Below, piece by piece: positions 1 to 9,059 of a stretch of 64,000 bases of DNA (the first letter of the stretch is position 1; each line of letters starts with the position of its first letter). The stretch covers positions 1 through 64,000 of the forward strand of contig CAUHHV010000001.1 of NCBI GenBank assembly GCA_959606065.1, read 5' to 3'. The stretch is from an uncultured Collinsella sp. GTDB taxonomy: Bacteria; Actinomycetota; Coriobacteriia; Coriobacteriales; Coriobacteriaceae. Below the pieces are notes generated by a model. That model was not told where the DNA came from. It searched no databases and worked only from the letters and a program-made list of their open reading frames with translations. Made by a program: the position numbers and the translations under genes.

Positions 1-2
1 TG

Positions 3-1226
3 GGCATTACCTATGACGAGGACGTTTTGCGCCTGGTCGACCTGTTCCGCGGCAACGGCTTTGCCGTCGCGGCTGTGGTCATCACCCAGTACGCCGGCCA
101 GCCCGCTGCCGATGTGTTCCGCAGCCGCCTGAACGCGCTCGGTATTCCCGCCAAGCTGCACTATCCCATCGAGGGGTATCCGCACGATGTCGATCTGATC
201 GTGTCCGACGATGGCTATGGCAAGAACGAGTTTGTCGAGACCACCCGACCGCTCGTTGTGGTCACTGCCCCCGGTCCTGGCTCGGGCAAGCTTGCCACCT
301 GCCTGTCTCAGCTCTATCACGAGCACAAGCATGGCACGGCCGCCGGCTATGCCAAGTTCGAGACCTTCCCGGTCTGGAATCTTCCTCTGACGCATCCGGT
401 CAATATTGCCTACGAGGCCGCCACGGCTGACCTCGATGACGCCAATATCATCGACTCCTTCCACCTGGAGGCCTACAACAAGACCACGGTCAACTACAAC
501 CGCGACGTCGAGGCCTTCCCGGTAGTCCGTGCCCTGATGGAAAAGATCCTGGGCAAGAGCCCCTACCAGAGCCCTACGGACATGGGCGTCAATATGGTCG
601 GCTTTGCCATCACCGATGACGATGCCTGCCGCGACGCTTCCAAGATGGAGATCGTTCGCCGCTACTTTACCGCGGTCGAAAATGTGCGCCGTACCGGCGT
701 GGGCGATGAGCAAGTCGACCGTCTCAAGATTATTATGAAGAAAGCCGGTATCGATAAGAACTACTCACCGGCGCGCTCGGCGGCCCTCACCAGGGAGCAG
801 CTGACGGGTGGTCCCGTGGGTGCCATGGTCATGCCCGATGGCTCCGTGGTGACCGGTAAGACCTCCACGCGCCTGGGCGCCGCAAGTTCGCTCATTATGA
901 ACGCCCTCAAGCATGTCTCGGGCGTCGACCTTGAGCTCGAGGTCATTAGCGATGAGGCGATCGAGCCCATCAGCAAGCTCAAGACGCATTTCCTGGGCAG
1001 CAAAAACCCGCGCCTCCACACCGACGAGACGCTTATGGCGCTGTCGATCACCTCGGCCACGAGTGAGACGGCCGCTCGCGTCCTTTCGGGCCTGGAGCAG
1101 CTGCGCGGTTGCGATGCCTTCTTTAGCGTGATTATCTCGCCGACGGACGAGACGGTACTGCGCAAACTGGGTATCAACGTGTGCTGCGAGCCCAAGTTTG
1201 AGCGCCGCGGTTTCTTCCATCGCTAA
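3..1226 (+). CDS. DUF1846 family protein, 5'-truncated by window edge
   Basis: An open frame runs from the first bases of the window (reading GITYDEDVLRLVDLFRG from position 3) to TAA at 1224-1226, giving about 407 visible residues. DUF1846 proteins are usually near 500 residues, so roughly the first 90-100 are missing upstream. The TTG at 27 is inside the conserved part and is not the real start. Conserved blocks seen: TAPGPGSGKLATCLSQLYHE (a P-loop-like glycine-rich segment), FETFPVWNLPL, HPVNIAYEAATADL and AYNKTTVNYNRDVEAFP. The family is common in anaerobic Firmicutes and Actinobacteria; structures exist, but its cellular role is not established and none is claimed here. A strong terminator follows, so the gene ends its own transcription unit. 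Confidence 0.9.
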   Translation, partial: GITYDEDVLRLVDLFRGNGFAVAAVVITQYAGQPAADVFRSRLNALGIPAKLHYPIEGYPHDVDLIVSDDGYGKNEFVETTRPLVVVTAPGPGSGKLATCLSQLYHEHKHGTAAGYAKFETFPVWNLPLTHPVNIAYEAATADLDDANIIDSFHLEAYNKTTVNYNRDVEAFPVVRALMEKILGKSPYQSPTDMGVNMVGFAITDDDACRDASKMEIVRRYFTAVENVRRTGVGDEQVDRLKIIMKKAGIDKNYSPARSAALTREQLTGGPVGAMVMPDGSVVTGKTSTRLGAASSLIMNALKHVSGVDLELEVISDEAIEPISKLKTHFLGSKNPRLHTDETLMALSITSATSETAARVLSGLEQLRGCDAFFSVIISPTDETVLRKLGINVCCEPKFERRGFFHR

Positions 1227-1260
1227 GTTTGAAGCACCGCGGTAATTGCATTGCATTTTG

Positions 1261-1295
1261 GCCGTATCGGGTTAGCGCCCGGTACGGCTTTTTGA
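1261..1295 (+). terminator. Rho-independent terminator of the DUF1846 gene
   Basis: An 11-bp stem, GCCGTATCGGG with CCCGGTACGGC (one T-G pair) around the loop TTAGCG, is followed directly by TTTTT. It begins 35 bases after the stop codon. Confidence 0.9.
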
Positions 1296-1482
1296 TCAAT
1301 AAAGCGTCTATTTCGGCGAAAAATAGCTGTTTACCTGCCTAGAAACAATTTGAGCGGTATACAATAACCGTAACTGTTTCATCCTTAGCGGGATGCCGCA
1401 TGATGGATATTACCTGCCATCGTGAGGTGTGTCGGTCGCGCACGGCGCGTTAGATGCTCGTGCTCGGTTTGAGGAGGCTGCT

Positions 1483-1821
1483 ATGGCGGGCAAGGGTCGT
1501 GCGAGTGTTAACGATATGAAGCGTGTCGAGGTGCTGGTGTTGATGGAGATCGACCAGCAAACCGAAGACAATGGCGGGCCGTATGGTTTCTCGCGCAAAA
1601 CGCTTGCCGAGCGCGTGGGGGTTTCGCCGTATCGTGCCCGCGCCGCAATCGATCGCTTGGATTCCGAAGGTATGATTGATGTCGTCTCGCGTTATAGCGA
1701 CGACGGCGGTCAGCTTGCAAATGGCATTTGCCTCACCGAACGTGGTGAGTGGTATCTTGAGGGCGTCCGTACCGGCATGCTCGTTCAAGAAATGCTTGAG
1801 GACGAGGTTGCTGATCGATAG
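1483..1821 (+). CDS. Small winged-helix DNA-binding protein
   Basis: The start chosen is ATG 1483, which has GAGGAGG six bases upstream; a longer frame from 1429 has no ribosome site. The product is 112 residues. Residues about 34-62 (FSRKTLAERVGVSPYRARAAIDRLDSEGMI) fit a helix-turn-helix with recognition helix, followed by a wing-like stretch ending in CLTERGEWYLEG, a pattern seen in MarR/PadR/GntR-like winged-helix regulators. The C-terminus is acidic. No ligand domain is present, so this may be a stand-alone transcription factor. Its target cannot be inferred: it lies alone between two terminators, upstream of pyrG. The -10-like TACAAT at 1360-1365 has no convincing -35. The DNA-binding fold is likely; the family assignment is not certain. 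Confidence 0.7.
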   Translation: MAGKGRASVNDMKRVEVLVLMEIDQQTEDNGGPYGFSRKTLAERVGVSPYRARAAIDRLDSEGMIDVVSRYSDDGGQLANGICLTERGEWYLEGVRTGMLVQEMLEDEVADR

Positions 1822-1845
1822 CAGCATGTAACCCTTGCCATAGCG

Positions 1846-1878
1846 ACGCCGCCTGGGAAACCGGGCGGCGTTTTGTTT
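1846..1878 (+). terminator. Rho-independent terminator after the winged-helix gene
   Basis: The stem ACGCCGCC / GGGCGGCGT with loop TGGGAAACC is followed by TTTGTTT. It separates the small regulator from pyrG. Confidence 0.85.
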
Positions 1879-1993
1879 CAAGATTGAGAAATGCAATCGC
1901 ACGCGAGAAAAATTGCGAACGGTCCGCGGCGCGAGTATTACAATGAAGACCCGTAAGATGTGGATAAACAACTTCTACGGGAAGCGCAGGTAA

Positions 1994-3661
<1,668 letters not shown>

Positions 3662-3663
3662 GG

Positions 3664-4605
3664 GTGCCGGCGAATAAGGAACATACCGAAGCTACTCCCT
3701 CGTCGCTCGCCGTGGCGGCGGGGGAGTATCTCGATTACCTCGCGGTCGAGCGGGGTTTGGCGCGCAACACGATTGCGGCCTACCGTCGTGACCTGACGAC
3801 GTACTGCGCCTATCTGGAGCGGGCGGGTATTGTGTCTTTTGAAGAGGTGACCCGTCAGGTCGTGGAGGGCTTTGTCGCCGACCGTCGCGATGGGGGCTAT
3901 TCCGATGCCTCGGTGGAGCGTGCGCTTGCGGCCGTGAAGGGCCTGCATGCCTTTTTGGTGCGCGATGGGGCTGTGGCCCAAAATCCAACGGCGGCGTTGC
4001 GCCTGCCTAAAAAGGCTGAGCGTTTGCCGGAGTATCTATCGGTGGAGGATGTCTCGGCGCTGCTCGATCAAGACTTCCCCGAGGGCGAGATGGGCTTGCG
4101 CGACCATGCCATCTTGGAAGTGCTCTACGGATGCGGCTTACGTGTGAGCGAGTTGGTGGGGCTCGATGTGGGCGATATCCATATCGACGATGGCTTTGTG
4201 CTCGTTCGCGGTAAGGGCTCAAAGGAACGCCTGTCACCGCTGGTGGGAAGCGCGGCGCGAGCTCTGACGCTCTATGTAACTGAGGGGCGTTCTCGCTTGG
4301 CGGTCCATGCCCGCGGAACCGAGACCTCGGCGGTCTTTTTAAATAAGAACGGCCGCCGTCTGTCGCGCCAGGGCATCCATGCCATCTGTGAGCGCTACGG
4401 GCGCCAGGTGGGACTGGTGGGGCTCCATCCCCATACGCTGCGTCACTCCTTTGCCACCCATATGCTTGCGGGCGGCGCAGACCTCCGTGTGCTACAGGAG
4501 ATCTTGGGGCATGCCGATATATCGACCACGCAGATCTACACGCATGTCGATCGTACGCAACTGACCGAGGTCTATCTGGCGGCGCACCCGCTGGCACATC
4601 GCTAG
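3664..4605 (+). CDS. xerD: Site-specific tyrosine recombinase, XerD type
   Basis: Tyrosine recombinase of the XerC/XerD group, which resolves chromosome dimers at dif. The start is taken as GTG 3664, two bases after the pyrG stop, giving 313 residues; an upstream in-frame extension would overlap pyrG by 150 bases. The N-terminal SAM-like core-binding domain (about 18-110, YLAVERGLARNTIAAYRRDL) is followed by the catalytic domain. Catalytic residues can be read: Arg160 (YGCGLRVSELVGL), a lysine in VRGKGSKERL (about 184-187), His257 and Arg260 (HPHTLRHSFATH), His283 (LGHADISTTQ) and Tyr292 (IYTHV). XerD rather than XerC is suggested by sequence style only; the partner is not in this window. There is no good Shine-Dalgarno, so coupling to pyrG translation is likely. 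Confidence 0.93.
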   Translation: MPANKEHTEATPSSLAVAAGEYLDYLAVERGLARNTIAAYRRDLTTYCAYLERAGIVSFEEVTRQVVEGFVADRRDGGYSDASVERALAAVKGLHAFLVRDGAVAQNPTAALRLPKKAERLPEYLSVEDVSALLDQDFPEGEMGLRDHAILEVLYGCGLRVSELVGLDVGDIHIDDGFVLVRGKGSKERLSPLVGSAARALTLYVTEGRSRLAVHARGTETSAVFLNKNGRRLSRQGIHAICERYGRQVGLVGLHPHTLRHSFATHMLAGGADLRVLQEILGHADISTTQIYTHVDRTQLTEVYLAAHPLAHR

Positions 4606-4640
4606 CACCTCGCTGACCTGCATATTTATAAATATTAAAG

Positions 4641-4708
4641 GGGACGGGCCCCAGATTGCCGAGACGCACTTTTGCGCGCATGGGCAATCTGGGGCCCGTC
4701 CCATTTTT
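4641..4708 (+). terminator. Long perfect inverted repeat after xerD, probably a terminator
   Basis: The arm GGGACGGGCCCCAGATTGCC (4641-4660) is matched perfectly by its reverse complement at 4683-4702, around a 22-base loop, and is followed by ATTTTT. A 20-bp perfect stem is longer than a terminator needs; it belongs with the set of long spacer hairpins described in the findings. Confidence 0.8.
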
Positions 4709-4927
4709 CGCCAGACACCGACGCGGTGGTGGGCCGTGTGTGTCGTGGGTGGGGGAGTTTGGGGGCGATGTGAACGGCGTGTAAAGGGACGTAAAAATCG
4801 CCTCAAGGTCAACTTGAAGGTTGAGGTTCGCGGGCGTGGTTCTACAGGTGGCATCACGCCTTTGCTGCAAACACAACATATTGTGTTTTCGAACATATGC
4901 TCGGGGGTGTTTTACAACATATTGAGG
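4709..4927. other. Non-coding, G-rich spacer upstream of the dcw promoter
   Basis: This is the first part of a 460-base gap between xerD and mraZ; no gene is supported. It holds GGGTGGGGG and TTGGGGG runs (4747-4770), a MerR-operator-like imperfect palindrome TCAAGGTCAACTTGA at about 4803-4817 (arms TCAAG/CTTGA), a near-palindrome ACACAACATATTGTGT (4871-4886), and a second copy of its core, ACAACATATTG, at 4914-4924. The two ACAACATATTG copies lie about one half-turn off four helical turns apart and could be a regulator site; no factor can be named. Confidence 0.45.
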
Positions 4928-4963
4928 GTGGAGTGGTGGGGCGGGGTGGGGGAAGGGGTGGGG
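4928..4963 (+). promoter_or_regulatory. Probable MraZ operator: array of GTGGGG boxes
   Basis: GTGGA (4928), GTGGGG (4936), GTGGGGG (4946) and GTGGGG (4958) start 8, 10 and 12 bases apart on one face of the helix, just upstream of the mraZ -35 element. MraZ is known to bind direct repeats with a TGGG/GTGG core in front of its own gene and to repress the dcw operon. The same stretch has five G-runs of four or more separated by 1-2 bases (4938-4963), so it could also fold as a G-quadruplex on this strand. The operator assignment is inferred from motif and position. Confidence 0.65.
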
Positions 4964-4970
4964 AAAGGTG

Positions 4971-4999
4971 TTGAAAAATGGGGCGGTTCCCCATATTAT
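4971..4999 (+). promoter_or_regulatory. Sigma-70-type promoter of the dcw cluster
   Basis: TTGAAA (4971-4976), a 17-base spacer and TATTAT (4994-4999). Transcription would start near 5006, leaving a leader of about 60 bases before mraZ. Within and around it are two small similar hairpins, GGGGCGGTTCCCC (4980-4992) and GGGGTGGTTCCCC (5018-5030). Confidence 0.75.
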
Positions 5000-5067
5000 T
5001 GATGACGTCGACAGGCGGGGTGGTTCCCCGCGTACGTGCCATCTGAGTAACCGAGGGGAGGGCGCAC

Positions 5068-5502
5068 ATGGGAATGACGGGTGCATACGAGCGCAATCTC
5101 GATGCAAAAGGTCGTCTATCCCTGCCTGCACCCCTTCGCGAGGAGCTTGGAGAGCACGTTCGCGTGTTCAAAGCCCTGGATGTCGATGCTCTGTACGTGT
5201 TCTCTGCCGAGGCCTTCGATAAGTGGGTCGAAGGACTCTTCGCGGGTCGTGAGGGCCACGAGGGTTTTAACCCGCGTGACATCAACGACCAGAAGCTCAT
5301 GAGGGCGATCAACAAGCGCACCACGTCGATGGACGTGGACAGCGCCGGTCGTATCGGTCTTTCCGAGTCTCTCCGCAAGCAGGCGAACCTCGACCGCGAG
5401 GTCACGGTTGTGGGCAACTACGACCACCTTGAGGTTTGGGATCGCGCCGCGGCCGATGAGGACGATGACGATGAGGCCCTGCTGGACCTCTTCTTCTCGT
5501 AA
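5068..5502 (+). CDS. mraZ: Transcriptional regulator MraZ
   Basis: DNA-binding regulator of the dcw cluster that usually represses its own promoter. The 144-residue product has the two tandem AbrB-like MraZ half-domains, each with the DxxGR signature: DAKGRLSLP (about 12-20) and DSAGRIGLS (about 91-99). The N-terminus is typical (YERNLDAKGRL), and an acidic tail (ADEDDDDEALL) extends beyond the usual end. ATG 5068 has GAGGGGAGGG a few bases upstream. It is the first gene of the cluster; rsmH follows after 20 bases. The G-rich box array immediately upstream fits autoregulation. Confidence 0.95.
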   Translation: MGMTGAYERNLDAKGRLSLPAPLREELGEHVRVFKALDVDALYVFSAEAFDKWVEGLFAGREGHEGFNPRDINDQKLMRAINKRTTSMDVDSAGRIGLSESLRKQANLDREVTVVGNYDHLEVWDRAAADEDDDDEALLDLFFS

Positions 5503-5522
5503 GGGCAAGGCACGGGTAACGG

Positions 5523-6488
5523 ATGGAGCGTGGGATCTTGACACAAGAATATCGGCATGAACCTGTCATGCTCGGCGAAGTGCTTGAGTCGCTGCGGCTA
5601 AAGAGCGGCTCCGTTGTCTGCGATTGCACCCTTGGCGGTGCCGGCCATTCGGTAAAGATGGCCGCGCAGGTGGGGGAGACGGGCCTTTTGCTCGGCGTCG
5701 ATCAGGACGACATGGCCCTCGAGGCCGCTGGTGCCCGTCTGGACCGCGAGGTTCCCGGCGTTCCGCACCAGCTGCTGAAGGGCAACTTCGGCGACTTGGA
5801 CGAGCTGCTTTGCTCGGCCGAGGTGCCCGGGGTCGATGGCTTCCTGTTCGATTTGGGCGTTTCGTCACCGCAACTCGATATCCCTGGCAGGGGCTTTTCG
5901 TATAACGAGGACGCCCCATTGGACATGCGGATGGATCCGGGTAATAACACCTTAAACGCAGCTGAGGTCATCAACACCTATAACGAACACGACCTCGCCC
6001 GGATTCTACGCGTCTACGGAGAAGAGAAGTTCGCCTCGCAGATTGCGCGCGAGATCGTGCGCCGCCGCGAGCAAGAACCGATCGAAACCACCGGCCAATT
6101 TGTCGAGATCATCAAGGCGGGTATCCCGGCTGCCGCTCGTCGGCATGGCGGACACCCGGCCAAGAAAAGTTTCCAGGCCATTCGCATCGAGGTCAATCAC
6201 GAGCTCGATGTGCTCGAACGAGGGCTTGATGCCGCCACCAGGTGGCTCAACCCGGGCGGACGTATCTGCGTCATCTCGTATCACTCGCTCGAGGACCGTA
6301 TCGTAAAGAACCACTTTAAGGAGATGAGCCAGGGGTGCACGTGTCCGCCGGAGATTCCGGTGTGCGTGTGCGGCAACGTGCCGATACTCAAGGTCATCAC
6401 CCGCAAACCCTTGGTTGCCCAGCCTGATGAGGTTGAGCGCAACCCTCGGGCGAGATCAGCCAAAATCCGCGTGGCGCAGCGTCTGTAG
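5523..6488 (+). CDS. rsmH: 16S rRNA (cytosine1402-N4)-methyltransferase
   Basis: SAM-dependent methyltransferase (formerly MraW) that methylates N4 of C1402 in the 16S rRNA decoding centre. About 320 residues, the usual size. Motifs seen: SAM-binding DCTLGGAGHS, LFDLGVSSPQLD, GRGFSYNEDAPLDMRMD, and the C-terminal GGRICVISYHSLEDRIVK. The cysteine pair-rich CTCPPEIPVCVCG near the C-terminus is normal for the family. ATG 5523 gives MERGILTQEYRHEPVML; the in-frame TTG at 5538 (reading LTQEYRHEPV), with GGAG upstream, matches the common family N-terminus better and could be the true start. Second gene of the mraZ operon. Confidence 0.96.
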   Translation: MERGILTQEYRHEPVMLGEVLESLRLKSGSVVCDCTLGGAGHSVKMAAQVGETGLLLGVDQDDMALEAAGARLDREVPGVPHQLLKGNFGDLDELLCSAEVPGVDGFLFDLGVSSPQLDIPGRGFSYNEDAPLDMRMDPGNNTLNAAEVINTYNEHDLARILRVYGEEKFASQIAREIVRRREQEPIETTGQFVEIIKAGIPAAARRHGGHPAKKSFQAIRIEVNHELDVLERGLDAATRWLNPGGRICVISYHSLEDRIVKNHFKEMSQGCTCPPEIPVCVCGNVPILKVITRKPLVAQPDEVERNPRARSAKIRVAQRL

Positions 6489-6578
6489 GCGCGACCGCGC
6501 GATATTGGACCTCCCGCTCGCACCATAAACGAAGCTTAAACACACTACCAACGTACTCGGGATGGGAGGCGGCATATC

Positions 6579-7049
6579 ATGGGCTACAACACTTCAAGCG
6601 CAGCACTCGCCTATGATATGAACGCCATGCCCGCCTATCGTGAGACGCCGCAGGCCCCCGTTGCTCCCCGTGAGCAGCGCGCGCCGCGCTTTGATGTCTA
6701 CACGGGCGCGGGCCGTCAGGCAAACCAGGCGGTAAGCCCGGTTTTCATGAGCGTTCTTAAAACGTTTTGCATCATTGCGGCTATCTTCATGACGATCGGC
6801 GTCGCCCGCGTGGCGCTCGCCGGCGTTACGGCCCAGGTGCTCAACAGCAACGCCGAGCTTACCAGCACGCTCGAAAAGGCGACCGATGAGAGCTCCGACC
6901 TGGAGGTCATGCATTCGGTCTATGGCGCCGACACGCGCATTCGCGACCTTGCGGGCGCTTATGGCATGGTGGAGCCCAGCGAGAGCGTTACACTTGACTT
7001 TTCGCAGGATGCAGCCGCGGGCGCCAACGCGACCGCGACCGCTCAGTAG
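6579..7049 (+). CDS. ftsL: FtsL-like septum protein
   Basis: A 156-residue bitopic membrane protein in the ftsL position between rsmH and the division PBP. Residues 1-50 are a cytoplasmic, Ala/Pro-rich tail; about 55-80 form one membrane segment (VLKTFCIIAAIFMTIGVARVALAG); about 85-115 are a short coiled-coil-like stretch with DTRIRDLAGAYGMVEPSE, the pattern of FtsL/DivIC 'septum formation initiator' proteins. FtsL would act in the FtsQ-FtsL-FtsB complex that activates FtsW/FtsI. Sequence similarity in this family is low, so the name rests on architecture and position. GGGAGG lies about 10 bases before ATG 6579. Low-complexity tail QDAAAGANATATAQ. Confidence 0.8.
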   Translation: MGYNTSSAALAYDMNAMPAYRETPQAPVAPREQRAPRFDVYTGAGRQANQAVSPVFMSVLKTFCIIAAIFMTIGVARVALAGVTAQVLNSNAELTSTLEKATDESSDLEVMHSVYGADTRIRDLAGAYGMVEPSESVTLDFSQDAAAGANATATAQ

Positions 7050-7066
7050 CAAGACGGTAGCTGAGT

Positions 7067-8932
7067 ATGACAAATGACTATCGCCGCGGTTCCGATGGGG
7101 GCCGCGGTTCTGGACGTCCCTCGTCGCGGGGACGTTCTGGTTATCAAGGAACGGGTCGGCAATCTTACAACGCCGGGCAGTCCCGTGGCAACGACCCGGC
7201 GTCGCGACTTCGCGGCTCGGACGGCCCTCAAATGCATAACACCAGGTCGCGCAAGAGTTCGTCGACCGAATGGCTCACAGGCACGCCTCTGCCTCGCCGC
7301 AAAGCCATCATGGGCTTCATCGGGCTTGGTTTGAGCTTGGGCGTCTTTCGCCTTGCCGACTATCAAATTGTCGAAGCCGATAAACTGCGCGAGCGTGCCG
7401 ATGCGCGCCGCCTGCTTGCACAGACCCTCTATGCCAAGCGCGGCACCATCTACGACCGCAACGGTAACGTGCTGGCGTCGTCGGTCGAATGTCGCAACAT
7501 CGCCGTGAACCCGCAGCTTGTCGAGGATGTTGACAAGACGGTGTCGGCGCTGGTCAAGGCAACTGGAATCGATAAAAAGACCTGCCGCAAGCTCGTCGAG
7601 TCCGATGGCACCTGGGTGTATATCAAGCGCCAGGTGGACGAAGACGATGCTGCGGCGCTGGAGAAGAAGAACCTGCCCGGCGTGCTTTTTGAGCAGGCCA
7701 TGAAGCGCGTATATCCATACGGCAATCTGGCATCGCAGGTGCTGGGTGTAGTGAATGTAGACAACGACGGCTTGACGGGTCTCGAAAAGCAATACAACAA
7801 GCTTCTGACCGGCACGAATGGTACCCTCGTGCGCGAGCGCGCGAGGGACGGCAGCTATATCGCGGGCGGTGCCTATAAAAAGGTGGCTGCGGTCGACGGC
7901 GTTGACATCGTGACGACGCTCGACGTCAATATGCAGCGAGCGGCTGAGGATGCTTTGGCGGAGGCTGTCGAGAAGACAAAGGCCAAGAACGGCTCGGCTT
8001 TGGTCACCGACCCCACGACTGGTGAAATTCTCGCCGCCTGCTCGTACCCGACCTACGACCAGACCGATCTGGAAAACGCCAAGACCGAGGATATGAACTT
8101 GCGCCTGGTCACCGACGCCTACGAGCCCGGCTCGGTCTTTAAGACGCTCGTGGCGGGCGCCGGCTTCGACTTGGGCGTCGTGCGATCGAGTACGTCGTTT
8201 GAGGTGCCGGCGAGCATCAAGGTGGGTGACGATACCGTCACCGATGCCGACAAGCGCGACTATGCCATGACCATGGATGTGCGCGAGATGATGCGCCGTT
8301 CGTCCAACGTGGGCTTTGTCCTGGTGGGGCGCAAGATCGGTGCGGATGACTTTGCCGCCTATGTGGACAAGTGGGGCATAGGTCACAGCTCCGGTGTCGA
8401 TTTTCCGGGCGAGAGCCTGGGCATCGTCAAGGAGCGTGACCAGTATGACGGCGCCACGCTGGGTTCGATGAGCTTTGGACAGGCGCTGTCCGTCTCGCCG
8501 ATTGAGATCGCACGTGCCGTGGGCGGCATCGCCAACGGCGGCGTGATGATGACCCCGCACTTCTATAAGTCCAGCAAAGGCGACGAGAAGGACTGGGGCG
8601 AAGGCGAGCGCGCGATTTCGGAGGACGCCGCATCCCAGGTGACATCGTGCATGCAGACGGTCGTGTCCGAGGGAACGGGCGTTGGCGGCGCGGTTGACGG
8701 CTATGACGTGGCGGGTAAGACCGGTACGGCCGAACGAGCCGACGAGAACGGCGGCTACCTCAAGGAGAACTACATGTCGTCCTTTATGGGTTTTGCACCG
8801 GCACAATCGCCCAAGGTGCTGTGCTATATCACGCTCGACGGAACGCCGAGCGGCTCAGATGCCGCTGCGGTGCCGTTCCAGTCCATTATGGCCAACGCGC
8901 TCGACGTGCTGGGTATCCCGCACACGAAGTAG
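7067..8932 (+). CDS. ftsI: Division-specific penicillin-binding protein (FtsI/PBP2B class)
   Basis: Class B PBP, the septal peptidoglycan transpeptidase that works with FtsW outside the membrane. 621 residues. A Gly/Ser/Arg-rich cytoplasmic tail (1-75) precedes a membrane anchor (about 80-97, AIMGFIGLGLSLGVFRL). The dimerisation region carries RGTIYDRNGNVLA and the transpeptidase domain follows. Catalytic motifs are complete: Ser356-Val-Phe-Lys359 in YEPGSVFKT, SSN in MRRSSNVGF, and KTG in VAGKTGTAE. There is no obvious PASTA domain at the C-terminus. It starts 17 bases after ftsL with only a weak ribosome site. The next gene in most dcw clusters, murE, is absent here; a 127-base spacer leads to murF. 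Confidence 0.95.
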   Translation: MTNDYRRGSDGGRGSGRPSSRGRSGYQGTGRQSYNAGQSRGNDPASRLRGSDGPQMHNTRSRKSSSTEWLTGTPLPRRKAIMGFIGLGLSLGVFRLADYQIVEADKLRERADARRLLAQTLYAKRGTIYDRNGNVLASSVECRNIAVNPQLVEDVDKTVSALVKATGIDKKTCRKLVESDGTWVYIKRQVDEDDAAALEKKNLPGVLFEQAMKRVYPYGNLASQVLGVVNVDNDGLTGLEKQYNKLLTGTNGTLVRERARDGSYIAGGAYKKVAAVDGVDIVTTLDVNMQRAAEDALAEAVEKTKAKNGSALVTDPTTGEILAACSYPTYDQTDLENAKTEDMNLRLVTDAYEPGSVFKTLVAGAGFDLGVVRSSTSFEVPASIKVGDDTVTDADKRDYAMTMDVREMMRRSSNVGFVLVGRKIGADDFAAYVDKWGIGHSSGVDFPGESLGIVKERDQYDGATLGSMSFGQALSVSPIEIARAVGGIANGGVMMTPHFYKSSKGDEKDWGEGERAISEDAASQVTSCMQTVVSEGTGVGGAVDGYDVAGKTGTAERADENGGYLKENYMSSFMGFAPAQSPKVLCYITLDGTPSGSDAAAVPFQSIMANALDVLGIPHTK

Positions 8933-9059
8933 GGGGTTACAATCTTTGGGGCGTGGTTTGTTGTCCCATATGAGGGGTGTTCACATGCCCTGCACCACGC
9001 ATGCGCGGCGCTGGGATACAATACGCCGATAGCATTATTAGGTTTACAGGGGAGCTGCA

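Noticed and set aside
3664..4605. Phage or integron integrase instead of XerD
   Set aside because: Its length, motif spacing and position after pyrG fit a chromosomal Xer recombinase; no attachment site or phage genes are nearby.
4736..5002. 88-codon plus-strand frame before mraZ
   Set aside because: Its Gly/Val-rich translation comes from the G-rich operator tract and it runs through the promoter.
4007..5131. 374-codon minus-strand frame across xerD and the mraZ promoter
   Set aside because: It crosses the xerD gene, a terminator and a promoter; composition-driven.
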